Positions 1-9,716 are shown, counted from the first letter of the stretch. The stretch is DNA of 64,000 nt from Streptomyces sp. MST-110588 (GCF_022695595.1 NZ_CP074380.1:3031501-3095500), one strand, 5' to 3'. Numbers and translations are program-made. Notes: generated by a model from the letters alone, not told the origin.

Positions 1-22
1 CACGGCGTACGGACGCGGGCGC

Positions 23-748
23 TCAGACCAGGCGGCGGGCGGTCGCCCAGCGGGTCAGCTCATGGCGGTTGGAGAGCTGGAGCTTCCTGAGCACGGCGGA
101 GACATGGGACTCGACCGTCTTCACGGAGATGAAGAGCTGCTTGGCGATCTCCTTGTACGCATAACCGCGGGCGATCAGCCGCAGCACCTCGCGCTCACGC
201 TGGGTGAGGCGGTCCATGTCCTCGTCCACCGGCGGCGCGTCCGTGGAAGCGAAGGCGTCCAGGACGAAGCCGGCCAGCCGCGGGGAGAAGACCGCGTCAC
301 CTTCCTGCACCCGGAAGATCGAGTCGACCAGGTCCTTACCGGTGATCGTCTTGGTGACATAGCCACGGGCTCCGCCCCGGATCACGCCGATGACGTCCTC
401 GGCGGCGTCCGAGACGGACAGCGCCAGGAACCGTACCGGGCGCTCGGCGTCGGCCATCATGGCCGCACTGCGGCGCAGCACCTCGACGCCACCGCCGCCG
501 GGCAGGTGGACGTCCAGGAGGACGACCTCGGGGCGGGTCGCGGTGATGACCGTGATCGCCTGGTCGACGTCGGCGGCCTCCCCGACGACCTCCACGCCCG
601 TACGGTCGGTCTCCCCGATCTCGGCCTGGACTCCTGCACGGAACATCCGGTGATCGTCCACCAGTACGACACGTACCGTTCGCCCCGGCCCCTCCCCCGC
701 CTGGGTACCGGCTTCGCTCCGACCGTCCTGCGCGGCGTCGCTGCTCAT
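23..748 (-). CDS. NarL/LuxR-family response regulator
   Basis: A 241-residue cytoplasmic response regulator. The receiver domain runs from about residue 25 to 145, with the acidic pocket (LVDDHR), a phospho-acceptor Asp at about 79 (VVLLDVHLPG) and the conserved Lys near 133 (GYVTK). A LuxR helix-turn-helix follows at about 180-230 (LTQREREVLRLIARG, then VKTVESHVSAVLRKL). The ATG at 748 has a weak upstream GGACG. The PspC-type histidine kinase downstream of it on the chromosome (1204-2538, same strand, upstream in transcription) is its likely partner, although 455 bp of repeat-bearing DNA separates them. Target genes cannot be read from the sequence. Confidence 0.92.
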   Translation of the reverse strand: MSSDAAQDGRSEAGTQAGEGPGRTVRVVLVDDHRMFRAGVQAEIGETDRTGVEVVGEAADVDQAITVITATRPEVVLLDVHLPGGGGVEVLRRSAAMMADAERPVRFLALSVSDAAEDVIGVIRGGARGYVTKTITGKDLVDSIFRVQEGDAVFSPRLAGFVLDAFASTDAPPVDEDMDRLTQREREVLRLIARGYAYKEIAKQLFISVKTVESHVSAVLRKLQLSNRHELTRWATARRLV

Positions 749-937
749 CTCGTCCGTCCCGTCCCTGTCCCTCGTCGTCGGCGTACCACCCCATCATCCC
801 GCGCCCGCCACCGCACCCCCGCCGCCCGGCTCCTGCGACAGTCGGACACCCCGCCCGCCTCACCGACGCCCGGTCCCGGCACAGTTCCCGCACCCGGCTC
901 GCCCCGCCGCCACACGCCCACGCACCCGAACGCCCGG

Positions 938-1071
938 GCGTGCCCAGACAACCGCGCGTGCCCAGACAACCACGCGCGAACGCCCCTCAGCCCTTCACCG
1001 CCCCCTCAGCTTTTCATCGCCCCTCAACCCTTCGCCGCGCCTCAGCCCTTCCTCGCGCCTCAGCCCTTCCC
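938..1071. repeat. 18-bp degenerate tandem repeats in the gap between the two-component genes
   Basis: The 455-bp gap 749-1203 has no convincing gene. Two copies of GCGTGCCCAGACAACC start at 938 and 956 (period 18). Five copies of a unit close to CGCCCCTCAGCCCTTCNN follow at 981-1071, one of them 19 bp long. The repeats are seen directly; a function is not. They lie between the kinase stop and the regulator start, so they may affect co-transcription of the pair. Confidence 0.75.
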
Positions 1072-1203
1072 CGTTCTCCTTCGCCCGCCGCTGCCCTCCG
1101 GCTGCCGCAGCGCCCTACGCGCCCGCTCCCCGGACGTCGCTCTCCCGGCGCTCCCTGAGCAGGCGCGTGCAGACGGCACCCCCACGGCGCGCCCCGTGCC
1201 ACG

Positions 1204-2538
1204 TCAGGCGTCGCGTTCCATCTCCAGCTCCACCACCGTCCCTCCCTCCGGGGCCGCGCGCAGCCGGGCCGTACCGCCGTGCCGTTCCATGCGTCCGATG
1301 ATGGACTGCCTTACGCCCATACGGTCCTCGGGCACCGCGTCCAAGTCGAAGCCGGGGCCGTGGTCCCGCACGGAGACGAAGACCGTACGCCCCTCGACCT
1401 CCGCGAACGTCTGGACCGGACCGCCCTTGCCGCCGTACTTCGCCGCGTTGACCATCGCCTCCCGCGCGGCCTGCATCTGCGCGCCGAGCTTCTCGTCCAG
1501 CGGACAGTCGCCGACGATCACCACCTCGATCGGAACGCCGTGGTGGTCCTCGACCTCGGCAGCGGCCTTGCGCACGGCCTCCGCGAGCGACGCCGGCTCC
1601 TGGGCCTCATCCTTGCCCCGGCCCTCGGGTTTGTAGAGCCAGGCGCGCAGCTCACGCTCCTGTGCGCGGGCCAGTCGCGCCACCTCGCGGGAGTCCTCCG
1701 CATTGCGCTGAATCAGCGTCAGGGTGTGCAGGACCGAGTCGTGGACGTGGGCGGCGACCTCGGCCCGCTCCTGCGCGCGGATGCGCATCAGCCGTTCCTC
1801 GGAAAGGTCCTGCGTCATCCGTACGAGATAGGGGCCCGCGAGCAGCGCGATGCCGACCAGGAGCGCCAGCGAGGCCTGGAGCACCGCGCCCAGATGCCGC
1901 ACCGATCCCTGGAGGACGACGATGCCCGTCACACCGACGCCCACCAGCAGCACACCGGCCGCGCCGCGCAGCACCGGGAGCATGGCCTTGCGGCGGCCGA
2001 GCTCCACCCACTGCGCGCGGCGGGCGTTGTCGGCCTGCCGCCAGACCAGCGCGACGCCCGCGCCTATCAACAGCACCGGCCACAGATAGACGTTCACCCG
2101 GCCGAGCTCGAACTTGGAGGCCGCGACGCCCGCGCCTGTCAACAGCGTGAGCAGCGCGAAGACCTGGCCCTTGTCGGGCTTGCGGGCCATCAGCCGCCAT
2201 CTGCCGCTGCCGTCCTTCTCCCCGGGCGCGAAGCGGGAATCGGCGGGCGTGGCCGGGCGCGGCGCCTCCACCCCGCCGACTCCCAGCGGCACGATGAACC
2301 AGAACGCCCCGTAAAGCAGGGCGCCCAGCCCCTCGGCCATGAACAGGGCGAGGAAGACGACCCGGACCCAGGAGACGGGCAGCCCCAGATGACCGGCGAG
2401 GCCCCGCGCGACACCGCCGAGCAGCCGCCCGTCGGCGCTGCGGTAGAGCTTGCGCAGGGGCGGATCGTCGGGATCGGGCGCCGGGGCGTAGGGGCCTTCG
2501 GCGCGAGGCGCTGCGGTGGTCATGCCGCAAATCGTCAC
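1204..2538 (-). CDS. PspC-domain sensor histidine kinase
   Basis: A 444-residue membrane sensor kinase. The N-terminus carries a PspC domain (KLYRSADGRLLGGVARGLAG, then WVRVVFLALFMAEGLGALLYG) and several more hydrophobic segments to about residue 225. The dimerisation/phospho-acceptor region has the His in AAHVHDSVLHTL, typical of NarL-type HisKA_3 kinases. The ATPase domain shows an N-box (AREAMVNAAKYGG) and a G-box (VRDHGPGFD). It ends at the C-terminal ATPase, as expected for a DesK-like kinase. PspC kinases of actinobacteria usually pair with LuxR regulators such as the one at 23-748. The signal is unknown; PspC suggests envelope stress by family analogy only. Confidence 0.92.
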   Translation of the reverse strand: MTICGMTTAAPRAEGPYAPAPDPDDPPLRKLYRSADGRLLGGVARGLAGHLGLPVSWVRVVFLALFMAEGLGALLYGAFWFIVPLGVGGVEAPRPATPADSRFAPGEKDGSGRWRLMARKPDKGQVFALLTLLTGAGVAASKFELGRVNVYLWPVLLIGAGVALVWRQADNARRAQWVELGRRKAMLPVLRGAAGVLLVGVGVTGIVVLQGSVRHLGAVLQASLALLVGIALLAGPYLVRMTQDLSEERLMRIRAQERAEVAAHVHDSVLHTLTLIQRNAEDSREVARLARAQERELRAWLYKPEGRGKDEAQEPASLAEAVRKAAAEVEDHHGVPIEVVIVGDCPLDEKLGAQMQAAREAMVNAAKYGGKGGPVQTFAEVEGRTVFVSVRDHGPGFDLDAVPEDRMGVRQSIIGRMERHGGTARLRAAPEGGTVVELEMERDA

Positions 2539-2644
2539 ACGGCCGCGCGCCCGCAGGCATCAGGGACGACCCTGAACGCGTCCCTGACCTGCCCCCGACA
2601 CACGGCCCGCGCACCGGCCGTCCCGCGGCTCTGCGGCAGGTCGC

Positions 2645-4498
2645 TCAGTCGGCTTCCTCGACACGGAATCCGTCGCGCACCTTGGCGAATATCTCCGCGC
2701 TGCTCTGCCATCCGGCGCTGGGCCCGGACACGTAGATCGCGTATTCCTTGCCGCCCTCGCGGCCGAAGCCCAGGTCGATCACCCGGTATTCACGGACCCT
2801 GCCCATGAATTTGTACTCCCAGACCGCCGCGGGTTGACCACGGAACATGGTGTCCTGGAGCCGCATGCGCTCGTAGCCGCGGTCCCGGTTCCGCACGATC
2901 TGCTCCAGGTCCTCCATGTGCTTGACGTGGTCGGAGCTGGCGAAGTCCAGAACGCTGATCTTTATGTTGACCCGCTGGGTGGGATCGATGTAGTCGATCT
3001 CGTGGCGGTCGGGCCAGTACTTGCGGGTCCAGCCCTTCGGTACGGGAAAGGCCACGCCCAGCTCGTTCTCCTCCACCAGACGGTAGCCCTCCGGCACGGG
3101 CGGTGGCTTGCTCGCGCTCGTGGAGGGGCTGGGCTTGGCCTTCTGGTCCGGCTTTCGCTCCGGAGAGGCCGGGCCCGTGTTCGCCACCACCTTGTCCGGC
3201 GTGGCCGGGTCCAGGTAACCCAGCGCGAAGAACACCCCGCCCGCGGCGGCTGCCGCACCTACCAGGCCCGCCGCGCCCCACGCCGCCGCACGCCCGCGCC
3301 TCTTACGGGGCTTCCCGGTGGAGGCGGAGGCGGAAGTGAGCGGCGCCGTGGGCGCGAAGGTGGTGCCATGACCGGTCGAAGAGGTCGGAGAGGACGAAGA
3401 GGTTGGAGAGGTGCCGGTCACGTCCGTCCCGGTGAGGGGCGCGTCCGTACGGTTCCCGGGTCCGCCGCCGGGCAGGGTGCCGGACGCCGGCTGCTCGGGG
3501 CGGGCGGCGGCCCCCGTGGCCGGCGGTGACTGCGCCGGCTCGTAGGAGGACGTCTGCCCCCGGGGATCCTCCCGGCTTTGGGCCTGAGACCGCTCGGAAA
3601 CCTGAGCACCACCCGCGACCGTCGTGAACGTGCCCCGAGCCAGGACCGCCGTCTGCGGCTCGGACGCCGGGCCGCGCAGCGCCTGCTCCACGTCCCGGGC
3701 CGAGGGCCGCTCCTCCGGCTCCTTGGCGAGCAGCGCCTGGACCAGCGAGGTCAGCGGCCCCGCGTTGCGCGGCGGCTCCAGCGGGTCCATGGCGATGGCG
3801 TACGCCGTCTCGACCGCCGTGTTCTTACGGAACGGAGGACGGCCCTCCAGCGCCTGATAGAGCGTCGCGCCCAGCGCCCACAGGTCGGAGGCCGGGCCCG
3901 GAGTGCCGCCCTTGACGCGCTCGGGCGCCAGATAATCGATGGAGCCGACCAGTTCCCCGGTCTTGGTGAGGGTGGAGGTGCCGGTCGCGACCGCGATGCC
4001 GAAGTCCGTCAGGACCACCCGGCCGTCCTCGCCGAGCAGGACGTTGCCCGGCTTGACGTCACGGTGCAGCACCCCGGCGGAGTGCGCCGCCTGCAGCGCC
4101 GCGATCATGCCGCGGCCTATCCGGGCGACCTCGGCCGGGGACATCGGCTCACCGGACAGGGTGGCCTCTTTGACGACGTCGCCGAGTGTCACCGACCGCA
4201 CGTACTCCATCACGATGCACGGCAGTCCGTCGTCGTCGACGACATCGTGGACGCTGACCACGTTCGGGTGGTTGATCCGGGCCGCGGCCTGCGCCTCGCG
4301 GCGGGTGCGCTCGTTGCGCGTCGCGAGTTCGTCCGCATCGAGCTGGGGCGACACGTGCAACCGCTTGACCGCCACCTGACGGCCGAGCAGTTCGTCCCGG
4401 GCCCGCCAGACGGTGCCCATGCCGCCCCGGCCTATCTGATCGAGCAGACGGTACCGTCCGGCGACCAGCCGCCCGTCCTCCGCCGCCGCTTCCGTCAC
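2645..4498 (-). CDS. membrane Ser/Thr protein kinase (PknB-type) with extracytoplasmic sensor-like domain
   Basis: About 617 residues from GTG 4498, chosen because GGAGG lies eight bases before it; a longer frame to 4579 has no such site. The kinase domain covers roughly the first 270 residues: Gly-loop GRGGMG, catalytic HRDVKPGN, DFG (LTDFGIAV), activation loop rich in Thr, APE (YLAPERV). A Pro/Ser/Thr-rich linker leads to one transmembrane helix (AAGLVGAAAAAGGVFFALG), then an outer domain ending in DGFRVEEAD. The outer domain resembles those of the kinases at 17060 and 18883. PASTA repeats are absent, so peptidoglycan binding of the classic PknB kind is not implied. Confidence 0.93.
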   Translation of the reverse strand: MTEAAAEDGRLVAGRYRLLDQIGRGGMGTVWRARDELLGRQVAVKRLHVSPQLDADELATRNERTRREAQAAARINHPNVVSVHDVVDDDGLPCIVMEYVRSVTLGDVVKEATLSGEPMSPAEVARIGRGMIAALQAAHSAGVLHRDVKPGNVLLGEDGRVVLTDFGIAVATGTSTLTKTGELVGSIDYLAPERVKGGTPGPASDLWALGATLYQALEGRPPFRKNTAVETAYAIAMDPLEPPRNAGPLTSLVQALLAKEPEERPSARDVEQALRGPASEPQTAVLARGTFTTVAGGAQVSERSQAQSREDPRGQTSSYEPAQSPPATGAAARPEQPASGTLPGGGPGNRTDAPLTGTDVTGTSPTSSSSPTSSTGHGTTFAPTAPLTSASASTGKPRKRRGRAAAWGAAGLVGAAAAAGGVFFALGYLDPATPDKVVANTGPASPERKPDQKAKPSPSTSASKPPPVPEGYRLVEENELGVAFPVPKGWTRKYWPDRHEIDYIDPTQRVNIKISVLDFASSDHVKHMEDLEQIVRNRDRGYERMRLQDTMFRGQPAAVWEYKFMGRVREYRVIDLGFGREGGKEYAIYVSGPSAGWQSSAEIFAKVRDGFRVEEAD

Positions 4499-4786
4499 CG
4501 CACGCCCCTCCGGAACCCCTACGTATCCAGCCCGCAACGATAGTCGCCGCTCCTGGCCGACCGGCACGCCCGGCCCCACATTCTCCAGGACCGGGCGAAC
4601 CCGTAGGGGACGGGGAACCTGCCAGGTCAGCAGAGGGCGAGGTCAGGCGCCGGATGCAGTGCGGTGCCGGCATCCGCCCGAAGGGGCGGGAGCGGGGGAA
4701 CCGGAGCGTGCCCCCAGGGGCATCTCAGGGATCGGCCAGGGTTTCCACGGATGCCGCGGGGACCCCGCCCTTGTCACCATGTACCC

Positions 4787-6352
4787 ATGACCGACGCACC
4801 CTCCTCCCGCCCAGGCGGGCGTACCTCCACCGCCGAGGCGGCGGCGCCCGCCGACGCCGACGGCACCACCGGCACCACCGCCGGTGCCCCTTCCGGTGCC
4901 ACCGGTGACGGCGGCTCCTCGGCGGCACCGTCGCGGACGTCCCTGCGCCGCAGCCGGCGGCACAGGGTCATCTCCGGCGTGTGCGGCGGCCTGGGCCGGC
5001 ACTGGGACCTCGATCCGGTGATCTTCCGGATCGTGCTCGCCGTCCTGGCCGTGTGCGGCGGAGTCGGCCTGATCGCGTACGGCTTCGCCTGGCTGCTGAT
5101 CCCGCTGGAGGGCGAGGAGGAGAACGAGGGACGCCGGCTGCTGTCCGGCCGGGTCGAGGGGCCCGCGCTGACCGCCCTGTTGTGCGCGCTCGTCGGCTGC
5201 GGCCTCTTCCTGTCCATGCTGGGCAACGGCGGCGTCCTGGGGTTCACGGCCATGCTGTCGCTGGCGGTGGCCGGGTCCGCGTACTGGTCGCGGCAGCGCC
5301 GTAAGGCGGAGGCCGGCGGAGCGGACGCGGTGGACCCGGCGACGGCCCAGGTGGTGGCCGACGCCCCGCCGGAGACCACGGCACCCCCTGCTCCCTACAC
5401 CCCCTCCTGGTGGCGCGCGCCCCTGACCAAGGACGGCGCGGCCGGCCCGGACTATCTGTGGGGCCCCGCCGACGCGGCGCTGAACGTCTCCTACGAGCCC
5501 GGCCCCGCCTCGCCGCACGCCCCCCACGGCCTGCGCGGACCGGGCATACGGCACACCGCCGGGTGGACGGGCCAGGGCGCCCCGGCAGCCCAGGCGGCGC
5601 GGCGCAAGACGTCACGGGCCGGCCGGCCGATCGGCGGCTGGACGTTCCTGCTGGCCCTGATCGTGGGCACCGCGGCCACGGCCGGCGCCGCGGAGGACCA
5701 CCCTCTCGCCGCCAGTCTCCAGGTGGGGCTGTCCTGCGCGCTGATCGTCTTCGGCCTCGGCCTGGTGCTCAGCGCCTGGCTCGGACGGACCGGTGGCGGC
5801 ACGGTCTTCATGGTGGTGCTCACCGCCGCACTGCTCGCGGGCGCCACCGTCCTGCCCCAGGACCTCACCCTGGACTGGAAGGACCGCACCTGGGCACCGA
5901 CCAGCGCCGCGGATGTGCGCCAGGCGTACCAACTCGGCTCCGGCCACGGCGTGCTGGACTTCAGCGACCTGAAACTCAAGGACGGACAGACGGTACGCAC
6001 CCGCGCGAGCGTCGGCGCGGGCCAGTTGGAGGTCGCCGTACCGCCGGGCGTCACCACCCGGCTCCACATCGAGGTCGGCATCGGCGACGTCCGCCTGCCG
6101 GGCGAGGCCGCCAACGACGTGGACATCTCACCCGGGCAGAAGCAGGACGTCACCCTCCCCGCCGAGGGCCTGAAGTCCGGTGAGAAGCCGCACGGCACCC
6201 TCGACCTGGACCTCCACGCCGGCGCCGGTCAGGTGGAAGTCCGCCACGCCTACCCCGCCACCAACCCGCCCACCTCCTCCCCCACGCCCTCCACCGCCCC
6301 ATCCGCCACTCCGACCCCCGCGTCCACCGCCCGTCAGGGAGGCCGCTCGTGA
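4787..6352 (+). CDS. PspC-domain membrane protein with DUF-type C-terminal adhesin-like domain
   Basis: 521 residues from ATG 4787. A Ser/Thr/Ala/Gly-rich start is followed by a PspC domain (RSRRHRVISGVCGGLGRHW, then IFRIVLAVLAVCGGVGLIAYG) and further hydrophobic segments around residues 145-190 and 290-370. After the last membrane segment comes a beta-rich stretch with the pattern VRTRASVGAGQLEVAVPPGV and IEVGIGDVRLPGE, resembling the C-terminal domain found in LiaF/YvqF-like proteins. It ends in a Pro/Thr tail. It is divergent from the kinase at 2645 and translationally coupled (GTGA overlap) to the small gene at 6349. A role in envelope-stress signalling is inferred from PspC and LiaF-like domains. 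Confidence 0.85.
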   Translation: MTDAPSSRPGGRTSTAEAAAPADADGTTGTTAGAPSGATGDGGSSAAPSRTSLRRSRRHRVISGVCGGLGRHWDLDPVIFRIVLAVLAVCGGVGLIAYGFAWLLIPLEGEEENEGRRLLSGRVEGPALTALLCALVGCGLFLSMLGNGGVLGFTAMLSLAVAGSAYWSRQRRKAEAGGADAVDPATAQVVADAPPETTAPPAPYTPSWWRAPLTKDGAAGPDYLWGPADAALNVSYEPGPASPHAPHGLRGPGIRHTAGWTGQGAPAAQAARRKTSRAGRPIGGWTFLLALIVGTAATAGAAEDHPLAASLQVGLSCALIVFGLGLVLSAWLGRTGGGTVFMVVLTAALLAGATVLPQDLTLDWKDRTWAPTSAADVRQAYQLGSGHGVLDFSDLKLKDGQTVRTRASVGAGQLEVAVPPGVTTRLHIEVGIGDVRLPGEAANDVDISPGQKQDVTLPAEGLKSGEKPHGTLDLDLHAGAGQVEVRHAYPATNPPTSSPTPSTAPSATPTPASTARQGGRS

Positions 6353-6561
6353 AGCGCCACGACTTCGAGCCCGCCCGGCTCATCACGGGCCTGACCGCAC
6401 TGGGCGTCGGCAGCGCATACGCCTTCGACGCCCTCGGCGAGTGGGACGTCCCGGGAGCCTGGCCGCTCCTCGCCGTACCCGCCGGCCTGTGCCTGGCCGG
6501 TATCACCGCCGCCATACGCAGCGCCACCCGCACCCACCGCTCCACCACCCCCCGCGACTGA
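6349..6561 (+). CDS. small two-helix membrane protein
   Basis: 70 residues, GTG at 6349 overlapping the stop of the PspC gene by four bases, which indicates coupled translation. Two hydrophobic segments are visible: LITGLTALGVGSAYAFDALG and WPLLAVPAGLCLAGITAAI, followed by a basic Thr/Arg tail. This arrangement after a PspC gene is common in Streptomyces, but I do not know a function. It probably works with the PspC protein in the membrane. Confidence 0.8.
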   Translation: MKRHDFEPARLITGLTALGVGSAYAFDALGEWDVPGAWPLLAVPAGLCLAGITAAIRSATRTHRSTTPRD

Positions 6562-6587
6562 CCGGGCCGGTCCCGCGGGGTGCGCCA

Positions 6588-6650
6588 CCGTGCCCGAAGG
6601 ACGCGCTGCCGTGCCCGAAGGACGCGCTGCCGTACCCGAAGGACGCCTCG
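6588..6650. repeat. 21-bp tandem repeat, three copies
   Basis: Three head-to-tail copies of CCGTGCCCGAAGGACGCGCTG at 6588, 6609 and 6630; the third copy has changes near its end. It lies just downstream of the small membrane gene, in the 278-bp gap before the next gene. The period is a multiple of three, and one frame would read VPEGRAA repeats, but there is no start signal. Confidence 0.8.
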
Positions 6651-6839
6651 TCGGGCCCGTGAGAGCAGGGGATGTGGGGAGAAGGCGCGGGGAGAGGGCG
6701 CGTGGCGCGGACGGGGTGCAGTGGGGGGACGTGGGGAGGTGTAGCAAACTGCACCCCCTATTGGGGAGCTCGCTCTCTCGTTTCTGTCCGGCGGACACAG
6801 CACAGTGGGATACGCACCCCGATCAACGGAGGAAATCCC

Positions 6840-7007
6840 ATGAAGCCCCTGCTCTGGCTCGTGCTCATCATCAGCGTCGCCGCCAACGCCTACCTCAACC
6901 TGGTCATCGGCAGCGGCCCTTCGCAGCTCGTGCTTCAGCTCGTGACCGGTGTCGTGGCGCTGGCCTCCATCGCGGGTCTGTGGATGCTCCGGGACCGTCG
7001 CTCGTAG
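6840..7007 (+). CDS. short membrane protein, hypothetical
   Basis: 55 residues from ATG 6840, preceded by a clear GGAGG about seven bases upstream. Two hydrophobic helices fill most of the protein (LLWLVLIISVAANAYLNLVI and LVTGVVALASIAGLWML), ending in RDRRS. No family recognised. The good ribosome-binding site and strong third-position GC support it as a real gene. Confidence 0.75.
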   Translation: MKPLLWLVLIISVAANAYLNLVIGSGPSQLVLQLVTGVVALASIAGLWMLRDRRS

Positions 7008-7081
7008 GAACCGGACAGCCCGGTTCGAAGATGCCCGTTCCGGGCCGCCGGGCAGCCGGGCCGCCGGGTCGCCCGGGCCCG

Positions 7082-7627
7082 TCAGCCGAAGAGTTGTCGG
7101 CCGTGCCGGGCGCGGCGGTCGCGCAGGGCGGCGTCCAGGGAGAGCACCGGCGCCCCCGCCAGTACCAGCGGCAGCCAGGCCATGAGGTACGCCAGGTCGT
7201 TGCCGTAGTAGTACGGGGTGGTCGACCAGCTCACGGTCAGCCACAGGCTCAGCGAGATCAGGGCGCCGCCGAGCGCCGCCAACCGGGCCACCAGACCCAG
7301 GAGTGTGCCGATGCCGACGACCAGTTCACCCAAGGCGATGGCGTAGCCGAAGCCCGCCGGGTTCTTCAGGGCCAGGTCCACCAGCCACGGCACGGCCGAG
7401 GTGTCGCGCACCTGCCGCATCAGCTCGCCGACCGAGCCCGGCCCGCCGCTTGAGAAGAAAGCCGGGTCCGTGAGTTTGTCCAGGCCCGCGTAGACGAAGG
7501 TGACGCCGAGGAAGACGCGCAGCGGCAGCAGCGCACAGCGCGCCATGGCCCGGCGCGGCCCCGTGCTCCCGTCCCCCGTCGGCGCCCCGCCCATCTCGGC
7601 ACCGCTCGTACGATCCGCGTGAACCAT
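7082..7627 (-). CDS. DoxX-family membrane protein
   Basis: 181 residues from ATG 7627, with GGAGAGG eight bases upstream; the frame extends further but without a site. Four hydrophobic segments fit the DoxX fold: LPLRVFLGVTFVYAGLDKL, FGYAIALGELVVGIGTLLGL, LAALGGALISLSLWLTV and YLMAWLPLVLAGAPVLSLD. The YAG-DK motif after helix one is typical of the family. DoxX-like proteins in actinobacteria have been linked to thiol/oxidative stress complexes; nothing here identifies the partner. Confidence 0.88.
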   Translation of the reverse strand: MVHADRTSGAEMGGAPTGDGSTGPRRAMARCALLPLRVFLGVTFVYAGLDKLTDPAFFSSGGPGSVGELMRQVRDTSAVPWLVDLALKNPAGFGYAIALGELVVGIGTLLGLVARLAALGGALISLSLWLTVSWSTTPYYYGNDLAYLMAWLPLVLAGAPVLSLDAALRDRRARHGRQLFG

Positions 7628-7868
7628 GGCGTCCGCCTCTCCCCAGCCACCGGGCGCAGACGATTGTGCCCCCGCCGGCGCGTGCACGGAGAGATACGTG
7701 CGAACTCGCGCGCGGCGTTCACCGGACGGGGACCGCCGGCCGGTCGAGCAAGCTGCCGACCGGTCCGGGCAGAGGGCCTGCCGGTCCGGCAGTGCGCCGC
7801 CCGGTCCGGCAGAGGGCCGGGACGCCTTTTCAAGGCCCGGGGCTACTGCCCAGGACTACTGCCCGGCG

Positions 7869-9575
7869 CTACTCCACGACGTCGATCGTGCAGCCGTTGG
7901 TTTCCACGCCCGCCGCCGTCACGACCCTGACCTCGACCCGCCCCGGTTCGACGTCCGCCGGGACCGGCACCGTCAGCACCCCGTCCGTCGGGTTGGCGAA
8001 TCCCCCGGCGACCGGGACCAGCGGTACGGGGACATGCACCGTCCCGATCCGTACGACCGTACGGGCCAGCCGGTCCGGGGTCTGCGCGCCCGGCGGGACG
8101 AAGCCGCTGCCCCGGATCTCGATGTCGTCACCGGTACGGATCGGCGCCGGGAGATCACCGATCTCCCTGGCCCGTACGACCGACAGGACGACCGGCCGGC
8201 CGCCCTCCGCGTACTTGCCCGCCAGGTACGTGGCCGTGCCGATGCCGACGAGGAGGACCACACCCCAAGGCGGCTCTGGGAGCTGGCCGGGGTGCCGCGC
8301 CATCAGGACGATGGTGAAGATCACCGCGACCGCGTTGATGAGCACGTACTGCGCGTCCGTAAAGGCGCCGCGACCACCGTCGTCCGTCAACAGATCGGCC
8401 AGCCGCGGGCGTTCGGCCCGTACCTTCTGGAGTCTGCGGCCGTGGACGCGTACGCAGACCACGCGCCGCACCAGCACGGCCACCGCGCAGGTCATCGCCA
8501 GCACACTGAAAAGCCGTACGCCGTGCGGCAGTTCAAGGTCATCGAGGATATGACGCCGGTCGTCGGTGCCGGAGGTCACCGCCAGCTCGACCGCCGCCGA
8601 CAGCACGGCGTAGACGACGGGCAGCACCCAGGCCGCCGCGACCACGCGGGAGGTGGAGAGCCGGTTGTCCTCGCCGATCAGCGGTGCCAGCAGACCGCCG
8701 CGGGAACGGTGCACCCATGCCACGGCGGTCAGCGCGAGCACAAGCACGACGGCGGCGGCAAGTCCCGCGGTACGGCCCGTGGTCCAGCGCCCGCCGATCG
8801 CGGTGAGCGCCTGCCCCAGCAGCAGCGCGGCAGCACCACCCCACATCACCAGCAGGGTGCGCCGGCGGACCGCGTCCATCCAGACGCCGCCCTCGGCGGC
8901 ACCACGCTCGGCCAATGCCCGCGCGGACAGCGCGAGTTCATCCGAAACCCACTGGCGGGAGGCCCCGGCCGAGTGGGCGAGGGCCGACGGCACGCCGCGC
9001 CCGGCCGCGAACTCCTCGCGCAGCGCAACGAATGCGGCGACCGCCTGGCGGTGCCCCTCACGCGCGCCGTGCGGACACTTTCCGCAGGTGCAGTCCCCAC
9101 CTGAGTGCACGGAACCGCCGGAACCGACCGGGCCGCCGGAGCCGCCGAGGCCGCTGGGACCGCCGGACCACCCAGAACTTCCGGTACCCCCGGAGCTGCC
9201 GGCATGACCCGAACCCGCCTTTCCAGCCGGGCTGTTGACCGCGTTGCCGCCGCCGGCTCCGCCGGTCCCCCCAGACACTCCGATCCCTCCAGAAGCGCCG
9301 AATCCTGTGGCCCCACCGTAGCGCCCGGACTCGCCGGACCCCATGGAATCGCCGAACCCCCTGGACTCACCGGTCATCACATCACCGGTGCCACCGCGCT
9401 CCCCGCCACTCCCGTAACCGTCACGCTCATATCCCCCGCTCCGGTACGCCTCGCTCCCGTACTCGCCGTTCCCGTACTCACCGCCTCCGTGGTCCCCGGC
9501 TCCGGGCGCCCCGGCCGCTCTGCCCGCCGTATCCACCGTCACTTCCGCTACCGCCCTGCCACCAGTCGCCGCCAA
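7869..9575 (-). CDS. Gly-rich membrane protein with C-terminal IPT/TIG-like domain
   Basis: Up to 568 residues; the start is uncertain (TTG 9575 with a poor site, several later GTG and ATG codons possible). The first 170 residues are a low-complexity Gly/Ser/Tyr region with Gly-x-Gly and GGS-type runs. Then come paired hydrophobic helices around residues 250-290, 310-340, 360-380 and 420-460. The final 110 residues look beta-rich and IPT/TIG-like (IEIRGSGFVPPGAQ, then VPADVEPGRVEVRVVTAAGV). Seen: domains and composition. Function unknown; the end domain may bind protein or carbohydrate. Confidence 0.75.
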   Translation of the reverse strand: MAATGGRAVAEVTVDTAGRAAGAPGAGDHGGGEYGNGEYGSEAYRSGGYERDGYGSGGERGGTGDVMTGESRGFGDSMGSGESGRYGGATGFGASGGIGVSGGTGGAGGGNAVNSPAGKAGSGHAGSSGGTGSSGWSGGPSGLGGSGGPVGSGGSVHSGGDCTCGKCPHGAREGHRQAVAAFVALREEFAAGRGVPSALAHSAGASRQWVSDELALSARALAERGAAEGGVWMDAVRRRTLLVMWGGAAALLLGQALTAIGGRWTTGRTAGLAAAVVLVLALTAVAWVHRSRGGLLAPLIGEDNRLSTSRVVAAAWVLPVVYAVLSAAVELAVTSGTDDRRHILDDLELPHGVRLFSVLAMTCAVAVLVRRVVCVRVHGRRLQKVRAERPRLADLLTDDGGRGAFTDAQYVLINAVAVIFTIVLMARHPGQLPEPPWGVVLLVGIGTATYLAGKYAEGGRPVVLSVVRAREIGDLPAPIRTGDDIEIRGSGFVPPGAQTPDRLARTVVRIGTVHVPVPLVPVAGGFANPTDGVLTVPVPADVEPGRVEVRVVTAAGVETNGCTIDVVE

Positions 9576-9716
9576 CTTCTTCCCGATGGGAGGGAATTGT
9601 GCCGTACGAATAGGGTGCCGGCGTCAAACTCCCAGCTCCGGGGCGGTGATGGTGCTGCCAGGAGGTTGACGCGGGCGCGAACAGCGGTCAACCGACTGCG
9701 GTCAGGCGGATGTGGA

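Noticed and set aside
62..1636. Long plus-strand frame opposite the response regulator and kinase
   Set aside because: Antisense shadow of two clear genes; Arg/His/Pro-rich, no ribosome-binding site or domain.
1279..2808. Long plus-strand frame opposite the PspC kinase
   Set aside because: Shadow caused by GC bias; composition (His, Arg, Gln) not protein-like.
4499..4579. Upstream extension of the first Ser/Thr kinase
   Set aside because: No ribosome-binding site at 4579; GTG 4498 has GGAGG at proper distance and matches the family start.
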